NCBI RefSeq assembly: GCF_001889405.1
Contig: NZ_CP017921.1
Location: 882,057-946,056 of the forward strand
Source of the DNA: Methanohalophilus halophilus
GTDB taxonomy: Archaea; Halobacteriota; Methanosarcinia; Methanosarcinales; Methanosarcinaceae
Length of the DNA: 64,000 nucleotides
Direction of reading: 5' to 3'
The notes below the pieces were generated by a model. That model made no database searches, was not told the origin of the DNA, and worked only from the letters and a program-made list of their open reading frames with translations. Below are positions 7,990-17,185 of the stretch, piece after piece (within the stretch, counting starts at the first letter, position 1; each line of letters starts with the position of its first letter). Both the position numbers and the translations under genes were made by a program.

Positions 7990-8757
7990 ATGTTTAAAAA
8001 GACATTAATCTTCGTCGTTGCACTTCTAATACTTCTTTCGAGTGGGTGTCTTTCTTCAGATGAAAACCAGATTGTGAATTCGACCACAACGGTTGTCAGG
8101 GTGATAGATGGGGATACTTTCGTGATGGATTCCGGGGAGAAAGTGAGGCTGATCGGGGTAGATACACCGGAGTTAGATGAACCTTATTATACAGAGGCAA
8201 AAGATTATTTGTCCAACCGGATCGAGGGTAAGCAGGTTTTGCTGGAAGGGGATAGCAGCAACCGGGATACTTATGGTCGTTTATTGAGATATGTCTGGCT
8301 TGACGGTGAACTGGTAAACAGGGAGCTTGTGGAAGAAGGACTGGCCCTGTCCAGGGCCTATGAGCCCGACACGAAATACCAGCATATTTTTGCTGAAGCC
8401 CAGCAAAATGCAAGAGATGCGAAATTGGGAATCTGGTCCTATTCGAAGAATAACAATACCGCAGTTATTTCTTATCTGGAAGCAGGCAACCATATAGGTG
8501 AGGTGAAAACGGTTGAAGGCAGGGTGGTATCAACAGCTAAAAATGAGGAGGATGGTATAATCTATCTGAATTTCCATGAGCCTTACGAAGGCTACTTCAC
8601 TGTAATTATATGGCAGGACAGCTGGTCAAACTTTCCGCAATCTCCTGATATTTACTATGAGGGTAAGGATGTGCTGGTGACAGGCAAGGTCAAGGATTAT
8701 AAGGGCACACCTGAAATTGAAATAAGTGGAGTTTCACAGATTGAAATTGTGGGGTGA
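7990..8757 (+). CDS. Lipoprotein thermonuclease (SNase) with C-terminal OB-fold
   Basis: A 255-residue secreted nuclease. The N-terminus is a lipoprotein signal peptide ending in LLSSGC, so the protein should be lipid-anchored outside the cell. Residues 35-150 form a staphylococcal nuclease domain with VIDGDTFVMDSGEKVRLIGV, DTPE, and RDTYGRLLRYVW holding the catalytic arginines and acids. Residues about 165-255 look like a separate OB-fold (VEGRVVSTAKNEEDG, VLVTGKVKDYKG). It is divergent from the metalloprotease with an 82-nt shared gap that contains TATA-like sequence on the plus side. It probably degrades extracellular DNA or RNA. Confidence 0.88.
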   Translation: MFKKTLIFVVALLILLSSGCLSSDENQIVNSTTTVVRVIDGDTFVMDSGEKVRLIGVDTPELDEPYYTEAKDYLSNRIEGKQVLLEGDSSNRDTYGRLLRYVWLDGELVNRELVEEGLALSRAYEPDTKYQHIFAEAQQNARDAKLGIWSYSKNNNTAVISYLEAGNHIGEVKTVEGRVVSTAKNEEDGIIYLNFHEPYEGYFTVIIWQDSWSNFPQSPDIYYEGKDVLVTGKVKDYKGTPEIEISGVSQIEIVG

Positions 8758-8802
8758 ATCCCGGACGAAAAATATTAATCGGCTTCTGTCGCTTTATCCA
8801 GT

Positions 8803-9612
8803 ATGGAAAACAAACTGGCAGTGGTCTTTGACAGTGCGGGGACATTGTTGCATATGTATCGTGTTGCCCGGGATATGTCCAACGGGATGATGCTGGAAGA
8901 TATAGAAAGCACGATGCTGGTGGCAGGTCGCAAAGGCAGGGCACTTGTAGTGCTCCATTCTGATATGGAGATGATACTGGAGTCACAACCCCACCGGTTA
9001 CTTTCGGATTTCATGGAAAAAGAACACGTAGAGCTGGATGTGAGTTGTTCCAATGGTGAGGTATCTCCCTCCGAAATCTCAAAAATCGCCCAGCAAAGCG
9101 ATGTGGTGCTCGGGGATGTCCAGGAGGTATTCTGCAGGGTAAAGACTCGCTGTCCCAATATCTTTTACCTGGCGTGTGGGTTTATAGTAGATGTTGTTGA
9201 GCAATCAGTAACCTATGTGGTTAGTACAGGGGGCCGCCTTTATCCTGAAAGCAAGGATACTTTGCAAGCTCTTCATCAGAGGGGAGCGGGTCTTTATATT
9301 GCCTCAGGAGATAGCATGAAAAACCTGAACAGGCTCTCCCGCTGCATAGGTGTTCCTATTGATGGGGTTTTTGATATTGCCTCAACATTTGACAAGGACA
9401 GAATAGTTAAGGATCTCAAAAAACAATACGATAAAGTAATTATGGTGGGCGACGGAATGAACGATATGCTGGCATTAAGGTCTGCTGATATAGGAATTCT
9501 TACAGTTCAGCAGGGCGACTCCCGCCCTTCAAGATTGCAGGAATCTGCTGATGTTGTGGTTGACAATATTGGAGAGGTTGTCAGGTTTGCAGATGAGGCA
9601 ATATCATCTTAA
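8803..9612 (+). CDS. HAD-superfamily protein with P-type-ATPase-like phosphorylation domain
   Basis: A 269-residue soluble protein. HAD motif I is FDSAGTLL with Asp10 as the nucleophile. The general-acid Asp of ordinary HAD phosphatases is replaced by Ala12, as P-type ATPases replace it by Thr in DKTGT. The C-terminal part holds TGGRLYPESKDTLQALHQRG, SGDS and VGDGMNDMLALRSADIG, again close to the P-type ATPase P domain. There are no membrane segments or transport domain. It lies 222 nt upstream of atwA on the same strand. Function unknown; possibly a slow phosphatase or a kinase-like or regulatory protein. Confidence 0.8.
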   Translation: MENKLAVVFDSAGTLLHMYRVARDMSNGMMLEDIESTMLVAGRKGRALVVLHSDMEMILESQPHRLLSDFMEKEHVELDVSCSNGEVSPSEISKIAQQSDVVLGDVQEVFCRVKTRCPNIFYLACGFIVDVVEQSVTYVVSTGGRLYPESKDTLQALHQRGAGLYIASGDSMKNLNRLSRCIGVPIDGVFDIASTFDKDRIVKDLKKQYDKVIMVGDGMNDMLALRSADIGILTVQQGDSRPSRLQESADVVVDNIGEVVRFADEAISS

Positions 9613-9690
9613 CACTATCAGAAGCCGGTTTTTAAAAGTTAACAGCGATATAATTATGCGTTACGTTTATGTAGTGTTCAATGTAATCCA

Positions 9691-9834
9691 GATATAAAAT
9701 ACCAGATTTAAATTTTTGGTTATGTTGGGCCTGCTCACAGGTTTATGGTTTTGTACATACCGTGCAAAAAGTTAAGTACATTTACTGTATAATCTCAAAA
9801 CAGGTCTGATAATATCCATGTTGGAGGTACTAAA
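9691..9834 (+). promoter_or_regulatory. Candidate promoter and leader of the MCR activation operon
   Basis: In the 222-nt gap before atwA, GATATAAAAT at 9691-9700 is a good archaeal TATA element. If used, it would give a leader of roughly 110 nt. GTACAT occurs at about 9754 and again at about 9776. The atwA ATG is preceded by GGAGGT at a spacing of 6 nt. Long leaders are common in Methanosarcinaceae. TATA use and leader length are inferred. Confidence 0.4.
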
Positions 9835-11448
9835 ATGTCATTATTCATCGAGATCAAAGACCTTACCATCTCTTATAATGGTGCAGCGGTCTTAAAGAAT
9901 ATCAATCTCAACATAAATGAAGGTGAAGTTGTCGGAATCCTGGGAAAAAGCGGTTCCGGTAAAACTGTACTGATGCATGCGCTTCGCGGTGCTGAGGAAT
10001 TGGATGAAATCACAGGTTCAATAATCTATCACGTTGCACGCTGCGGAAAATGTGGCTATATAGAACCACCCAGTATGGTGGGGAAGGCCTGTTCACATTG
10101 CGAAAGCAGTAATTTTGAAGCGTTTGAAGCTGATTTTGCAAAACTTGGCATTCATAATAACGAACGCAGGGCGGTATCCCGAAGGGTAGCAATTATGCTC
10201 CAGAGGACCTTTGCCCTTTATGGAGATGACAGGGTAATTGCCAATGTAGTAAATTCCCTGACAGAAATTGGTTATAGTGGCCCCGATGCAATGGAACGTG
10301 CCGTAGAATTACTGGAGGAGGTTCGTCTCTCTCACAGGATGATGCACGTGGCACGCGATTTAAGTGGCGGTGAGAAACAGAGGGTGGTTCTTGCACGCCA
10401 GCTTGTGAGAAATCCCATGCTGCTGCTTGCCGACGAACCGACAGGAACCCTTGACCCCCGGACAGCAAAAGTGGTTCATGATGTTGTAGAGGATACGGTT
10501 TCATCCCACAACATGACAATGGTAATCACTTCTCACTGGTCAGATGTCATTGAAGACCTGGCTGATAGGGCAATTATTCTTGAGGAAGGGGAAATTGTAT
10601 GTGAAGGTGATGCCTGTGATGTCTCCCGCGACTTTATGAAAATGGTTACTGACATTGGTGAATGGGAAAAAGCCAATGTAGGCGAGGACATCATCAGGGT
10701 GGAGGACCTCGTGAAAAAATATATTTCCGTTTCAAGAGGAGTAGTTTATGCCGTAGGCGGTGTGAGTTTTAATGTGAAGGAAGGTGAGATATTCGGGCTT
10801 GCAGGTACCAGTGGTGCAGGGAAGACAACTACTTCTGAAATGCTCATGGGTAATGTACAACCAACAAGCGGGGCAGTGCATGTTCGCGTTGGTGATGAGT
10901 GGGTGAATATGAGGGAACCCGGAGCTGACAACAGGGGCCGTGCGGTTCGCTACATGGGTATCCTGCATCAGGAATATGGTCTCTACACACACAGGACAAT
11001 CATCGATAACCTGACCGAATCTATTGGGATTGACCTTCCCTACGAACTTGCTACCAGAAAGGCTATCAATACTCTTGTGACAACCGGTTTTACCGAAAAC
11101 AAAGCCAAATCCATCCTTCCTAAAATGGCCGATGAGATAAGTGAAGGAGAGAGGCACAGGGTTGCTCTGGCCCAGATTTTAATGAAAGAACCAAATATCA
11201 TTTTAATGGATGAGCCTACCGGCACAATGGATCCGATTACAAGGACCGAGGTAACCAAATCCATCCTAAAGGCAAGGGAAGAGATGGGTAATACATTTGT
11301 GATCGTGTCGCATGACATGGATTTCCTCAATGATATCTGTGATCGAGTAGCACTGATGAGGGATTCAAAGATAGTTGATATCGGAGAACCAGAAACAGTC
11401 CTTTCCCAGCTTACTGAAAAGGAACTTGAGGAAGTCCCTCAACAGTAA
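9835..11448 (+). CDS. atwA: Methyl-coenzyme M reductase activating component A2
   Basis: A 537-residue protein with two ABC ATPase domains on one chain. Domain 1 has GKSGSGKTV near residue 39, signature [15 protein letters not shown] and [12 protein letters not shown]. Inside it sits a zinc-ribbon-like insert with CGKCGY at about residue 71 and CSHC about 18 residues later. Domain 2 has [10 protein letters not shown] near 325, a modified signature [15 protein letters not shown] and [11 protein letters not shown]. Component A2 supplies ATP-driven reduction of F430 nickel so that methyl-coenzyme M reductase becomes active. It leads the Mmp operon, which fits reports that A2 works with Mmp3, Mmp7, Mmp17 and McrC. 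Confidence 0.96.
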   Translation: MSLFIEIKDLTISYNGAAVLKNINLNINEGEVVGILGKSGSGKTVLMHALRGAEELDEITGSIIYHVARCGKCGYIEPPSMVGKACSHCESSNFEAFEADFAKLGIHNNERRAVSRRVAIMLQRTFALYGDDRVIANVVNSLTEIGYSGPDAMERAVELLEEVRLSHRMMHVARDLSGGEKQRVVLARQLVRNPMLLLADEPTGTLDPRTAKVVHDVVEDTVSSHNMTMVITSHWSDVIEDLADRAIILEEGEIVCEGDACDVSRDFMKMVTDIGEWEKANVGEDIIRVEDLVKKYISVSRGVVYAVGGVSFNVKEGEIFGLAGTSGAGKTTTSEMLMGNVQPTSGAVHVRVGDEWVNMREPGADNRGRAVRYMGILHQEYGLYTHRTIIDNLTESIGIDLPYELATRKAINTLVTTGFTENKAKSILPKMADEISEGERHRVALAQILMKEPNIILMDEPTGTMDPITRTEVTKSILKAREEMGNTFVIVSHDMDFLNDICDRVALMRDSKIVDIGEPETVLSQLTEKELEEVPQQ

Positions 11449-11478
11449 CTTTATTATTAAGTGCTCTCTATGTAGGGA

Positions 11479-13041
11479 TTGGAGGAATTAGGGACGATTC
11501 AAGTGCTTGTTAACGGCGAGAAGTTATCTCTCCCGGATGGTGCTACAGTACAAACAGCCATCGATACAGCAGAGGCACCCTACAAAAAAGGTGCATCCGT
11601 GGGTATTCTCAAAAAGTCGGAAAGTGTCCGCTCTGAAAGTGTAAGGGAGTATCGGGTCAAGACCACAAAAGGAGAATTACGCCTTGAAATAATTGATCCT
11701 TCTTCCGCCTCTGCCCGCAGGTGGATGGAAAGTTTCAGGCAATATGAAGGAATTTCCCTGCGCTGGAGTAGCAAGGATGCCACAGCCTTTGGACCCTTTT
11801 CGGAATCCCTGAAACCGGAAAGAAATCCCACAAAGCTGGATAAATATGATGTATTATTTTCAGCTGGGGGATATAACCCTTCTAATTTTCATCTTCTTTT
11901 TTCCCTTGCAGAGCATTCTGCAGACTACGGTGCACCCGCAGATGGTCCCTTTGCCAGGGTTGTGGGCGGTAAGAAACTTCTGACCAGTTTTGAGCGCTCT
12001 GATCGCATTCTTGAAATTGAACCCGTAATAGAATGGCAGGAATCTGCAAAACACCTGGTCACAGATGATATTAACACAGCCCTGGAGGAAGGTGACGGTC
12101 TCTTTACCTTTATCAAGGTAAAACTTGCTCTTGAATCCCCTGAAGGAGCTGAATTTTTCTTTGGTCTAATTAAGGATGGACTTTTCGAAGTTGACGATGA
12201 ATCCAGTTCTTTTATAAGTGACAGTAGTTTAAAAGGTGAGATCTGCTCCTTTGAAAACTTTGAAGCACGAAGGGATGGTGCGGTATGGGTACGAACTGCA
12301 GGTTATGGCACCGGTAAAGTGTTCATCTCACGTGATGAAAGAGCTGCCAGTGTTGTACATTCTGTAATTGGCCATATAGAACAGGGTATTGAACTTATAC
12401 ACATGGCAGGGAAGGGTCACTCTATATTTGTAAAGACGGATCCTGCTCCCATCAATATACTTGGTATGGGCTTTAAAGAAGCTGCAAAACATCTTGAAGG
12501 ACTGGGAGTTGAACTGGTACGTGAAGGGTACAAAGAAGACGATGCCAATATTGTGAAATTAAACCCTTCCAGTACTATCGATATTCTGCTGGCAAAAAAA
12601 GTAATTGCAACCGGGGCTCCGGATTCTCTGGTTATTCGTGTTGAACTGTATGATGAACTCGCCCCGAAAACCCTGGATTTCTTCAGGCACGCGGCAGGTC
12701 TTACTTTCAGGCCGATAGGTACACTTCCTGTTATGATGATATATGAGGATACATACTTATTTAAAGCCGCAAAGTCCGCTGAAAAATATAAGGAAATATT
12801 GCCGGAAAACGTGCTTGTGGACAAAACCAAAGCTTTTGAGATAGGGATTACCAACCAGGCCGCCAAAAGAATGGGTATTGTGGGAGTTAAAACAGAGGAT
12901 GACGACCTGTTTGGTCCCACCGGTGAGAAATTTTCAAGTACCAATATAATAGGAAAAATCCTTGAGCCCGAGAAATTCAAGGCATTGACTGAAAAGGATA
13001 CAATGTACGTGCTGGAAAGTAAGAAGGAGGAGATTGAATGA
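11479..13041 (+). CDS. Methanogenesis marker protein 3
   Basis: A 520-residue protein of the methanogenesis marker 3 family. The N-terminus (VLVNGEKLSLPDGATVQTAI) looks like a beta-grasp or ferredoxin-like fold. The C-terminal third contains a cyclophilin-like stretch (VIRVELYDELAPKTLDFF, then TGEKFSSTNIIG). Mmp3 has been found in the MCR activation complex with A2, Mmp7, Mmp17 and McrC, which carries electrons through complex iron-sulfur clusters. The start is uncertain. TTG at 11479 is the first start after an in-frame stop and keeps the first strand; GTG at 11503 has AGGGA 8 nt upstream. The 3' end overlaps mmp6 by 4 nt. Confidence 0.92.
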   Translation: MEELGTIQVLVNGEKLSLPDGATVQTAIDTAEAPYKKGASVGILKKSESVRSESVREYRVKTTKGELRLEIIDPSSASARRWMESFRQYEGISLRWSSKDATAFGPFSESLKPERNPTKLDKYDVLFSAGGYNPSNFHLLFSLAEHSADYGAPADGPFARVVGGKKLLTSFERSDRILEIEPVIEWQESAKHLVTDDINTALEEGDGLFTFIKVKLALESPEGAEFFFGLIKDGLFEVDDESSSFISDSSLKGEICSFENFEARRDGAVWVRTAGYGTGKVFISRDERAASVVHSVIGHIEQGIELIHMAGKGHSIFVKTDPAPINILGMGFKEAAKHLEGLGVELVREGYKEDDANIVKLNPSSTIDILLAKKVIATGAPDSLVIRVELYDELAPKTLDFFRHAAGLTFRPIGTLPVMMIYEDTYLFKAAKSAEKYKEILPENVLVDKTKAFEIGITNQAAKRMGIVGVKTEDDDLFGPTGEKFSSTNIIGKILEPEKFKALTEKDTMYVLESKKEEIE

Positions 13042-13472
13042 GCGGGGAGGATGTTGATGAGATTACAAAGATAGTGGTGATTGACTCAGAAAGTGTGCTT
13101 CCTTCTGATGCTGCGATGAAAATCTATGAGTCCGATGTAGATATTACCATTAAGGAAACCTGTTTCGGGACAATGGTGACAGGTCCGCGTGACTCGGTGG
13201 AAAAGGTAGTAGCCGAAGTAAGAGCCCTTGATCCAAATCATGTTTTTGTGAAACAGAGGGGTTTTCCACCAGGTGATAAACGTCGCTGCAGGGCTTCCAG
13301 AGGCGGAGGGCCAAGGCCGGGGTTTCATTACCTGAGAAACGAAGTAGCATCATTGCCCATCATCAGCAAAGCTCTTGATGAGTATGAGGCATATAATCCG
13401 GCTGAAAAGGAAGAATCTCCTGAAAAAATTTCACCATCCAAACTTAAAGATATTATTGAATCCAAATTATGA
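13038..13472 (+). CDS. Methanogenesis marker protein 6
   Basis: A 144-residue methanogen-specific protein. Recognisable family stretches are CFGTMVTGPRDSVEKVV near residue 43 and a conserved basic, glycine-rich segment, KQRGFPPGDKRRCRASRGGG, near 72-92. It contains Cys43 and the cysteine in KRRCRAS. The ATG overlaps the mmp3 stop (ATGA), so the two are translationally coupled. The biochemical role is not established; context ties it to MCR activation or cluster assembly. The last 30 residues are variable and charged. Confidence 0.9.
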   Translation: MSGEDVDEITKIVVIDSESVLPSDAAMKIYESDVDITIKETCFGTMVTGPRDSVEKVVAEVRALDPNHVFVKQRGFPPGDKRRCRASRGGGPRPGFHYLRNEVASLPIISKALDEYEAYNPAEKEESPEKISPSKLKDIIESKL

Positions 13473-13481
13473 GGTGACACC

Positions 13482-13937
13482 TTGGCAAAAATTTTCATCT
13501 ACCCCACTAACAGCCTTATCCTTTCTGATCTTGTTGAAAGGTTTGGCCATAAACCCCTTGCAATGATGGAGAAGATTAAGGAAAAAATCACTACAGTAGG
13601 TGTGGATTCCCCACCGATCAATATTACTCCCGAAGATCCAAAACTTGGCTTGAAATATGCTGCAGTGGAAGTTCCTGCCGGTGTGAGGGGCCGCATGGCC
13701 CTGGTGGGTCCTCAGATCGATGAGGCCGAAGCTGCGATTATCGTGCTGGATTCGTCATCTGCTTTTGGTTGCATGGGTTGTGCACGTACCAATGAACTGA
13801 CTAAGTTCCTTGCACGTCAAAAGGACATTCCCCGTCTTGAAGTAAAATATCCTCGCACCGAAGAAGAAGGTAAATATTTTGTATACCAGATTGCTGAATT
13901 CCTGAAATCCCTGCCTAAAGAGGAGGATGAAGAATGA
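13482..13937 (+). CDS. Methanogenesis marker protein 5
   Basis: A 151-residue protein that starts at TTG (13482-13484) behind GAGGTGA, 9 nt downstream of mmp6. The family signature is [16 protein letters not shown] near residue 92, where a CxxC pair sits after a serine-rich turn; it could bind metal or a cluster, which is inference. The C-terminus is acidic. It overlaps mmp15 by 4 nt. Conserved in methanogens with MCR; function unknown. Confidence 0.9.
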   Translation: MAKIFIYPTNSLILSDLVERFGHKPLAMMEKIKEKITTVGVDSPPINITPEDPKLGLKYAAVEVPAGVRGRMALVGPQIDEAEAAIIVLDSSSAFGCMGCARTNELTKFLARQKDIPRLEVKYPRTEEEGKYFVYQIAEFLKSLPKEEDEE

Positions 13938-15178
13938 GTAATTCTGATAAAGTAAAGATAGCACTGGTTTCATGCGGTTCTGAATATGCCGGTATCCAGA
14001 AGGAACTGGAATCGGCAGCATCTTCCTTGAATGCTGAACTTGTCTTTCCGGAGATGGATGTGGCATCGCTGGATACCATAGGGCAGGAATTCGGGCTGGA
14101 AGTCGCAAGTCCGGATCTGCGTCTCATGATGGCCAGGGCAAAAGCCGTAGTAGAAGGCGTGGCTCAGGTGGACGGCGTGTTTGTTGCTACCTGTTTCCGA
14201 TGCGCTGAAGCTGCGATTGTTCGTAACGAAGTACGTCGTTATATATTTGAAGATTCAGGTCTGCCGGTTATAAGTTATTCCTTTACCGAGCGAACGACTG
14301 CAGCTACCCTGCTGACACGTATGGAAGCCCTGACAACCATTGCAAAGAGCAAACATTTACTTGCAAGGGAAAACCAGGAAGGATTAACTGCAGGTATTGA
14401 CTCTGGTTCAACCACTACCAAAGCTGTAGTTATGAAGGATAATGAGATCATTGGTGAAGGCTGGGTGCCCACCATCAAAGTGCTTGAAAGTGCTGAAAAA
14501 GCCCTTCAGCAGGCACTGGACCAGTCCGGTGTCAAGAGAGAGGACCTGCAGGCAATTGGTACAACAGGATACGGACGTTTCCTTATAGGCGATCACTTCC
14601 ATGCCGATCTTATGCAGGAAGAAATTACGGTAAATTCCAAGGGCGCAGTCTACCTTGCAAAGACACAGCAGGGTGATGCCACTGTAATTGATATTGGTGG
14701 TATGGATAACAAAGCCATTTCAGTACAGGATGGCATTCCCGGGATGTTCACTATGGGAGGCGTTTGTGCCGGTGCTTCGGGCAGATTCCTTGAAATGACT
14801 TCCAAGAGACTGGGTGTGGACATCACGGAACTCGGGGATCTTGCAATCAAGGGAATGCAGAAAAATGTAGAAATGAACAGTTATTGTATTGTTTTCGGAA
14901 TCCAGTCCCTAGTAAATTCCCTTGCCAAGGGAGCTACACCCGAAGACGTGGCGGCTGCTGCCTGCCACAGTGTTGTGGAACAAATATTTGAACAGCAGCT
15001 TCAGGAAATTGAAGTCAAAGAACCTCTTGTCCTGGTGGGTGGTTCATCCCTGATCGCAGGTGTACCCAAAGCTCTGGAAGAACTGCTCAAGATCGATGTA
15101 GTTGTTCCTCCATATTCCCAACATATCGGTGCAGTGGGTGCTGCGTTGCTTGTCTCCGGTTTTGTGGATAAGGAGTGA
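13934..15178 (+). CDS. Methanogenesis marker protein 15, BcrAD/BadFG-type ATPase
   Basis: A 414-residue protein. Residues 1-145 are a methanogen-specific domain with conserved cysteines ([20 protein letters not shown]). Residues 150-414 are an ASKHA-fold ATPase of the 2-hydroxyacyl-CoA dehydratase activator type: [36 protein letters not shown], and [13 protein letters not shown] followed about 39 residues on by NSYCIVFG. In dehydratase activators those two cysteines, contributed by both subunits, hold a bridging [4Fe-4S] cluster that makes ATP-driven low-potential electron transfer. That matches the chemistry needed to reduce F430, so a role as an activation reductase is a strong inference. 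Confidence 0.93.
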   Translation: MSNSDKVKIALVSCGSEYAGIQKELESAASSLNAELVFPEMDVASLDTIGQEFGLEVASPDLRLMMARAKAVVEGVAQVDGVFVATCFRCAEAAIVRNEVRRYIFEDSGLPVISYSFTERTTAATLLTRMEALTTIAKSKHLLARENQEGLTAGIDSGSTTTKAVVMKDNEIIGEGWVPTIKVLESAEKALQQALDQSGVKREDLQAIGTTGYGRFLIGDHFHADLMQEEITVNSKGAVYLAKTQQGDATVIDIGGMDNKAISVQDGIPGMFTMGGVCAGASGRFLEMTSKRLGVDITELGDLAIKGMQKNVEMNSYCIVFGIQSLVNSLAKGATPEDVAAAACHSVVEQIFEQQLQEIEVKEPLVLVGGSSLIAGVPKALEELLKIDVVVPPYSQHIGAVGAALLVSGFVDKE

Positions 15179-15184
15179 TTAGAA

Positions 15185-15796
15185 TTGGCAACCCTTGAAA
15201 AGTTCGTGGTTGAAACCACAGTTGAAGAGGAAGCCGCTCCATATCGAAAGATTGTATCAGATGTAATCTCCGATCTGGGGATGGCGGGCAGGATCGCAAA
15301 AATCAAAGTAGTAATAAGGCCCGAAGATTCCCTTTTCCAGCTGGCGGCAGTTGTGCGTGGTGTTCTCCCACAGGTGATATTGAAAGATTTTGCCGAAATA
15401 CAAAAAGGGGGCAGTGAAGGAGAAATTTTGATCACGATCTCTGTAGAAAAACATCTTCCACGCCTGTTGCAGATGCTCTGGGATCGGTATGGACGTGACA
15501 GCCTTGAGCAACCGGACAGGTGGACCATTTCCCTGTTTGTGGATAATCCGGAGGATGAGATGGGCTCTCTCGAAAATCTTGTTGTGGATGACCCGCGGCG
15601 CACACTCAAGTCCAACCTGGCGGATATGGCTATCAGGGTTGCTCCTGAAGGTTTCAGGGTACGTTATCATTCATTGAACGGTAATGATTTCATATTTGTG
15701 GCATCTGAGGATACGATGCAAAAAGAATGGATTGATGAAGCACACGCCATGCTTGAAGAACTAAAGGGAGATGATGCCAGTGGCAGCAGTACTTGA
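15185..15796 (+). CDS. Methanogenesis marker protein 17
   Basis: A 203-residue protein starting with TTG at 15185; AAGGAG overlaps the mmp15 stop and gives normal spacing. Family stretches include VETTVEEEAAPYRKIV near the start and EKHLPRLLQMLWDRYG near residue 83. Mmp17 was reported as part of the MCR activation complex together with Mmp7, McrC, Mmp3 and A2. The protein has no cysteine, so any cluster it helps to hold must be ligated by partners. The last 26 nt overlap mmp7. Confidence 0.91.
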   Translation: MATLEKFVVETTVEEEAAPYRKIVSDVISDLGMAGRIAKIKVVIRPEDSLFQLAAVVRGVLPQVILKDFAEIQKGGSEGEILITISVEKHLPRLLQMLWDRYGRDSLEQPDRWTISLFVDNPEDEMGSLENLVVDDPRRTLKSNLADMAIRVAPEGFRVRYHSLNGNDFIFVASEDTMQKEWIDEAHAMLEELKGDDASGSST

Positions 15797-16715
15797 ACCC
15801 TACGTCTATGAAGGCGGTGTGCACAAACATGGCCTGATTATTGAACTCCTGGAAGACCTGGGCGGCTATCTTGTACAGAGTACACCGGCTGCAACGGAAA
15901 TTAATCTTGTAATGCTGATTCCCCGTAAAGATGTCCCCCTGATGGAAGAACTTGCAAAGAAAATACTGGGCAAACTCACGCGAGCTCCCTTAACAGGTAC
16001 CGAAATAGCTGTAGTATCCCCAACCCTTGCCTACCATCATCTTCCTCATTCAGCATGTGATGTTGCCGAACATCTGCGCAGGGATGGTGCTAATACCAAT
16101 ATGCTGGGACTCGCACGTGGTATGGGCCGAAGAGTGGCTCTTTCTCAGGATTATGAAAGACGGCTAATTAACGAACATGACATTGCCGTTTACAGTTTTG
16201 GGAATTTCAGTGACTGTATAATAAATAAGAAACCCAAACTTTTCTCGGGTGTCAATGTTCCCATTGTGGCTACAGGAGGTCCGGATCTGAGTACTGGCGA
16301 TGTGGAGGGTGCCGATGTTTATGTTGGAGGCATTGGACGTGTATCTCACAGGCTGCGCAATGAAGGTGAAATGGACAGCCTTGATGTATTGAATAAAACT
16401 GTCGGGGAAGTTGTGGATAAACTGCGTGAAGAAATATCCCGGGATCCTCTTGCGGTATTGCCTGCAAGAGTTATGAAGGAGATTAAAGAGCAGGTGCCTG
16501 AAATTAATGACGTGCTAACCCCTGCCCCAATAACCCTTCAACTGGATGGTATGAGGGTGAAACTTCCCTTTGGACAATTCCATGAAAAACTGGAACAGCT
16601 GGAATTGGATGAAAATATCTCCCTCTCGGATGTGGCAAACATCACCCCTTCAAAAATGAAAGATTACATTTTAATAAAGATACGTCGTCGCTCAGAGACC
16701 GGATTTACTATATGA
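15771..16715 (+). CDS. Methanogenesis marker protein 7
   Basis: A 314-residue protein of the marker 7 family. Characteristic segments are VLEPYVYEGGVHKHGLIIEL at the start, SPTLAYHHLPHSACDVAEHL near residue 84, and SFGNFSDCIINKKPKLF near 141. The last two hold conserved cysteines and histidines suited to ligating the complex iron-sulfur clusters described for the McrC-Mmp7-Mmp17 activation module. Two tandem ATGs (15771 and 15774) begin inside mmp17. The operon continues with a CMD protein 15 nt later. Confidence 0.93.
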   Translation: MMPVAAVLEPYVYEGGVHKHGLIIELLEDLGGYLVQSTPAATEINLVMLIPRKDVPLMEELAKKILGKLTRAPLTGTEIAVVSPTLAYHHLPHSACDVAEHLRRDGANTNMLGLARGMGRRVALSQDYERRLINEHDIAVYSFGNFSDCIINKKPKLFSGVNVPIVATGGPDLSTGDVEGADVYVGGIGRVSHRLRNEGEMDSLDVLNKTVGEVVDKLREEISRDPLAVLPARVMKEIKEQVPEINDVLTPAPITLQLDGMRVKLPFGQFHEKLEQLELDENISLSDVANITPSKMKDYILIKIRRRSETGFTI

Positions 16716-16730
16716 TTAAGAGGGTGTGTA

Positions 16731-17183
16731 ATGGATCTGGAAAATATCAAGGAAATTCTTGAAAAGGATGAAGATGAAGCGGTTTCCGATGTGCTTTCAA
16801 CAGTTGAGGAACGATATGGGGAAGTCCCCTATATCCTCAATTTCATGAAAGATATGCCAGAGCTGCTAATCCCTAAAGTAATGTATGATAATTCTATAAT
16901 GCGGGAGTTTGAAAGACTTGATCCCGAAACAATCGAACTTATCTGCGTGGGTGTTGCTTCTGCACTGAGATGTGATCATTGTCTCAAGATGCATATCAGG
17001 GTTGCCCGCAGGCTTGGTTTGACAAGGGAACAGATATTCGATGCTATTCTTATAGGAGGGGCTCTCTCCAATGCCTCGGTGCTTGCAGAAGGCACACGGG
17101 CCCTTGATGAGGAGGTAAATGGTAATTCCTCTTCCTGTGACAGTGAATGTGATTCATGCAATATCACAGGTTCGGAAAGGTAA
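16731..17183 (+). CDS. Carboxymuconolactone decarboxylase (AhpD-like) protein with cysteine tail
   Basis: A 150-residue AhpD/CMD-fold protein. The helical core holds CDHCLKMHIRVARRLG near residue 81, the CxxCxxxH redox motif of the family, used for disulfide or peroxide chemistry. An added C-terminal tail of about 20 residues carries CDSECDSC, a CxxxCxxC array that could bind a cluster or metal. It is the last gene of the MCR activation operon, 15 nt after mmp7. A role in protecting or repairing the oxygen-sensitive activation machinery is inferred from position. It ends 2 nt before the convergent protease gene. Confidence 0.85.
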   Translation: MDLENIKEILEKDEDEAVSDVLSTVEERYGEVPYILNFMKDMPELLIPKVMYDNSIMREFERLDPETIELICVGVASALRCDHCLKMHIRVARRLGLTREQIFDAILIGGALSNASVLAEGTRALDEEVNGNSSSCDSECDSCNITGSER

Positions 17184-17185
17184 TT

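Noticed and set aside
17122-17183. Radical-SAM-like CxxxCxxC in the CMD protein
   Set aside because: The array lies in a short serine-rich tail after an AhpD fold, with no TIM barrel, so it is not a radical SAM enzyme; it is kept only as a possible metal site.
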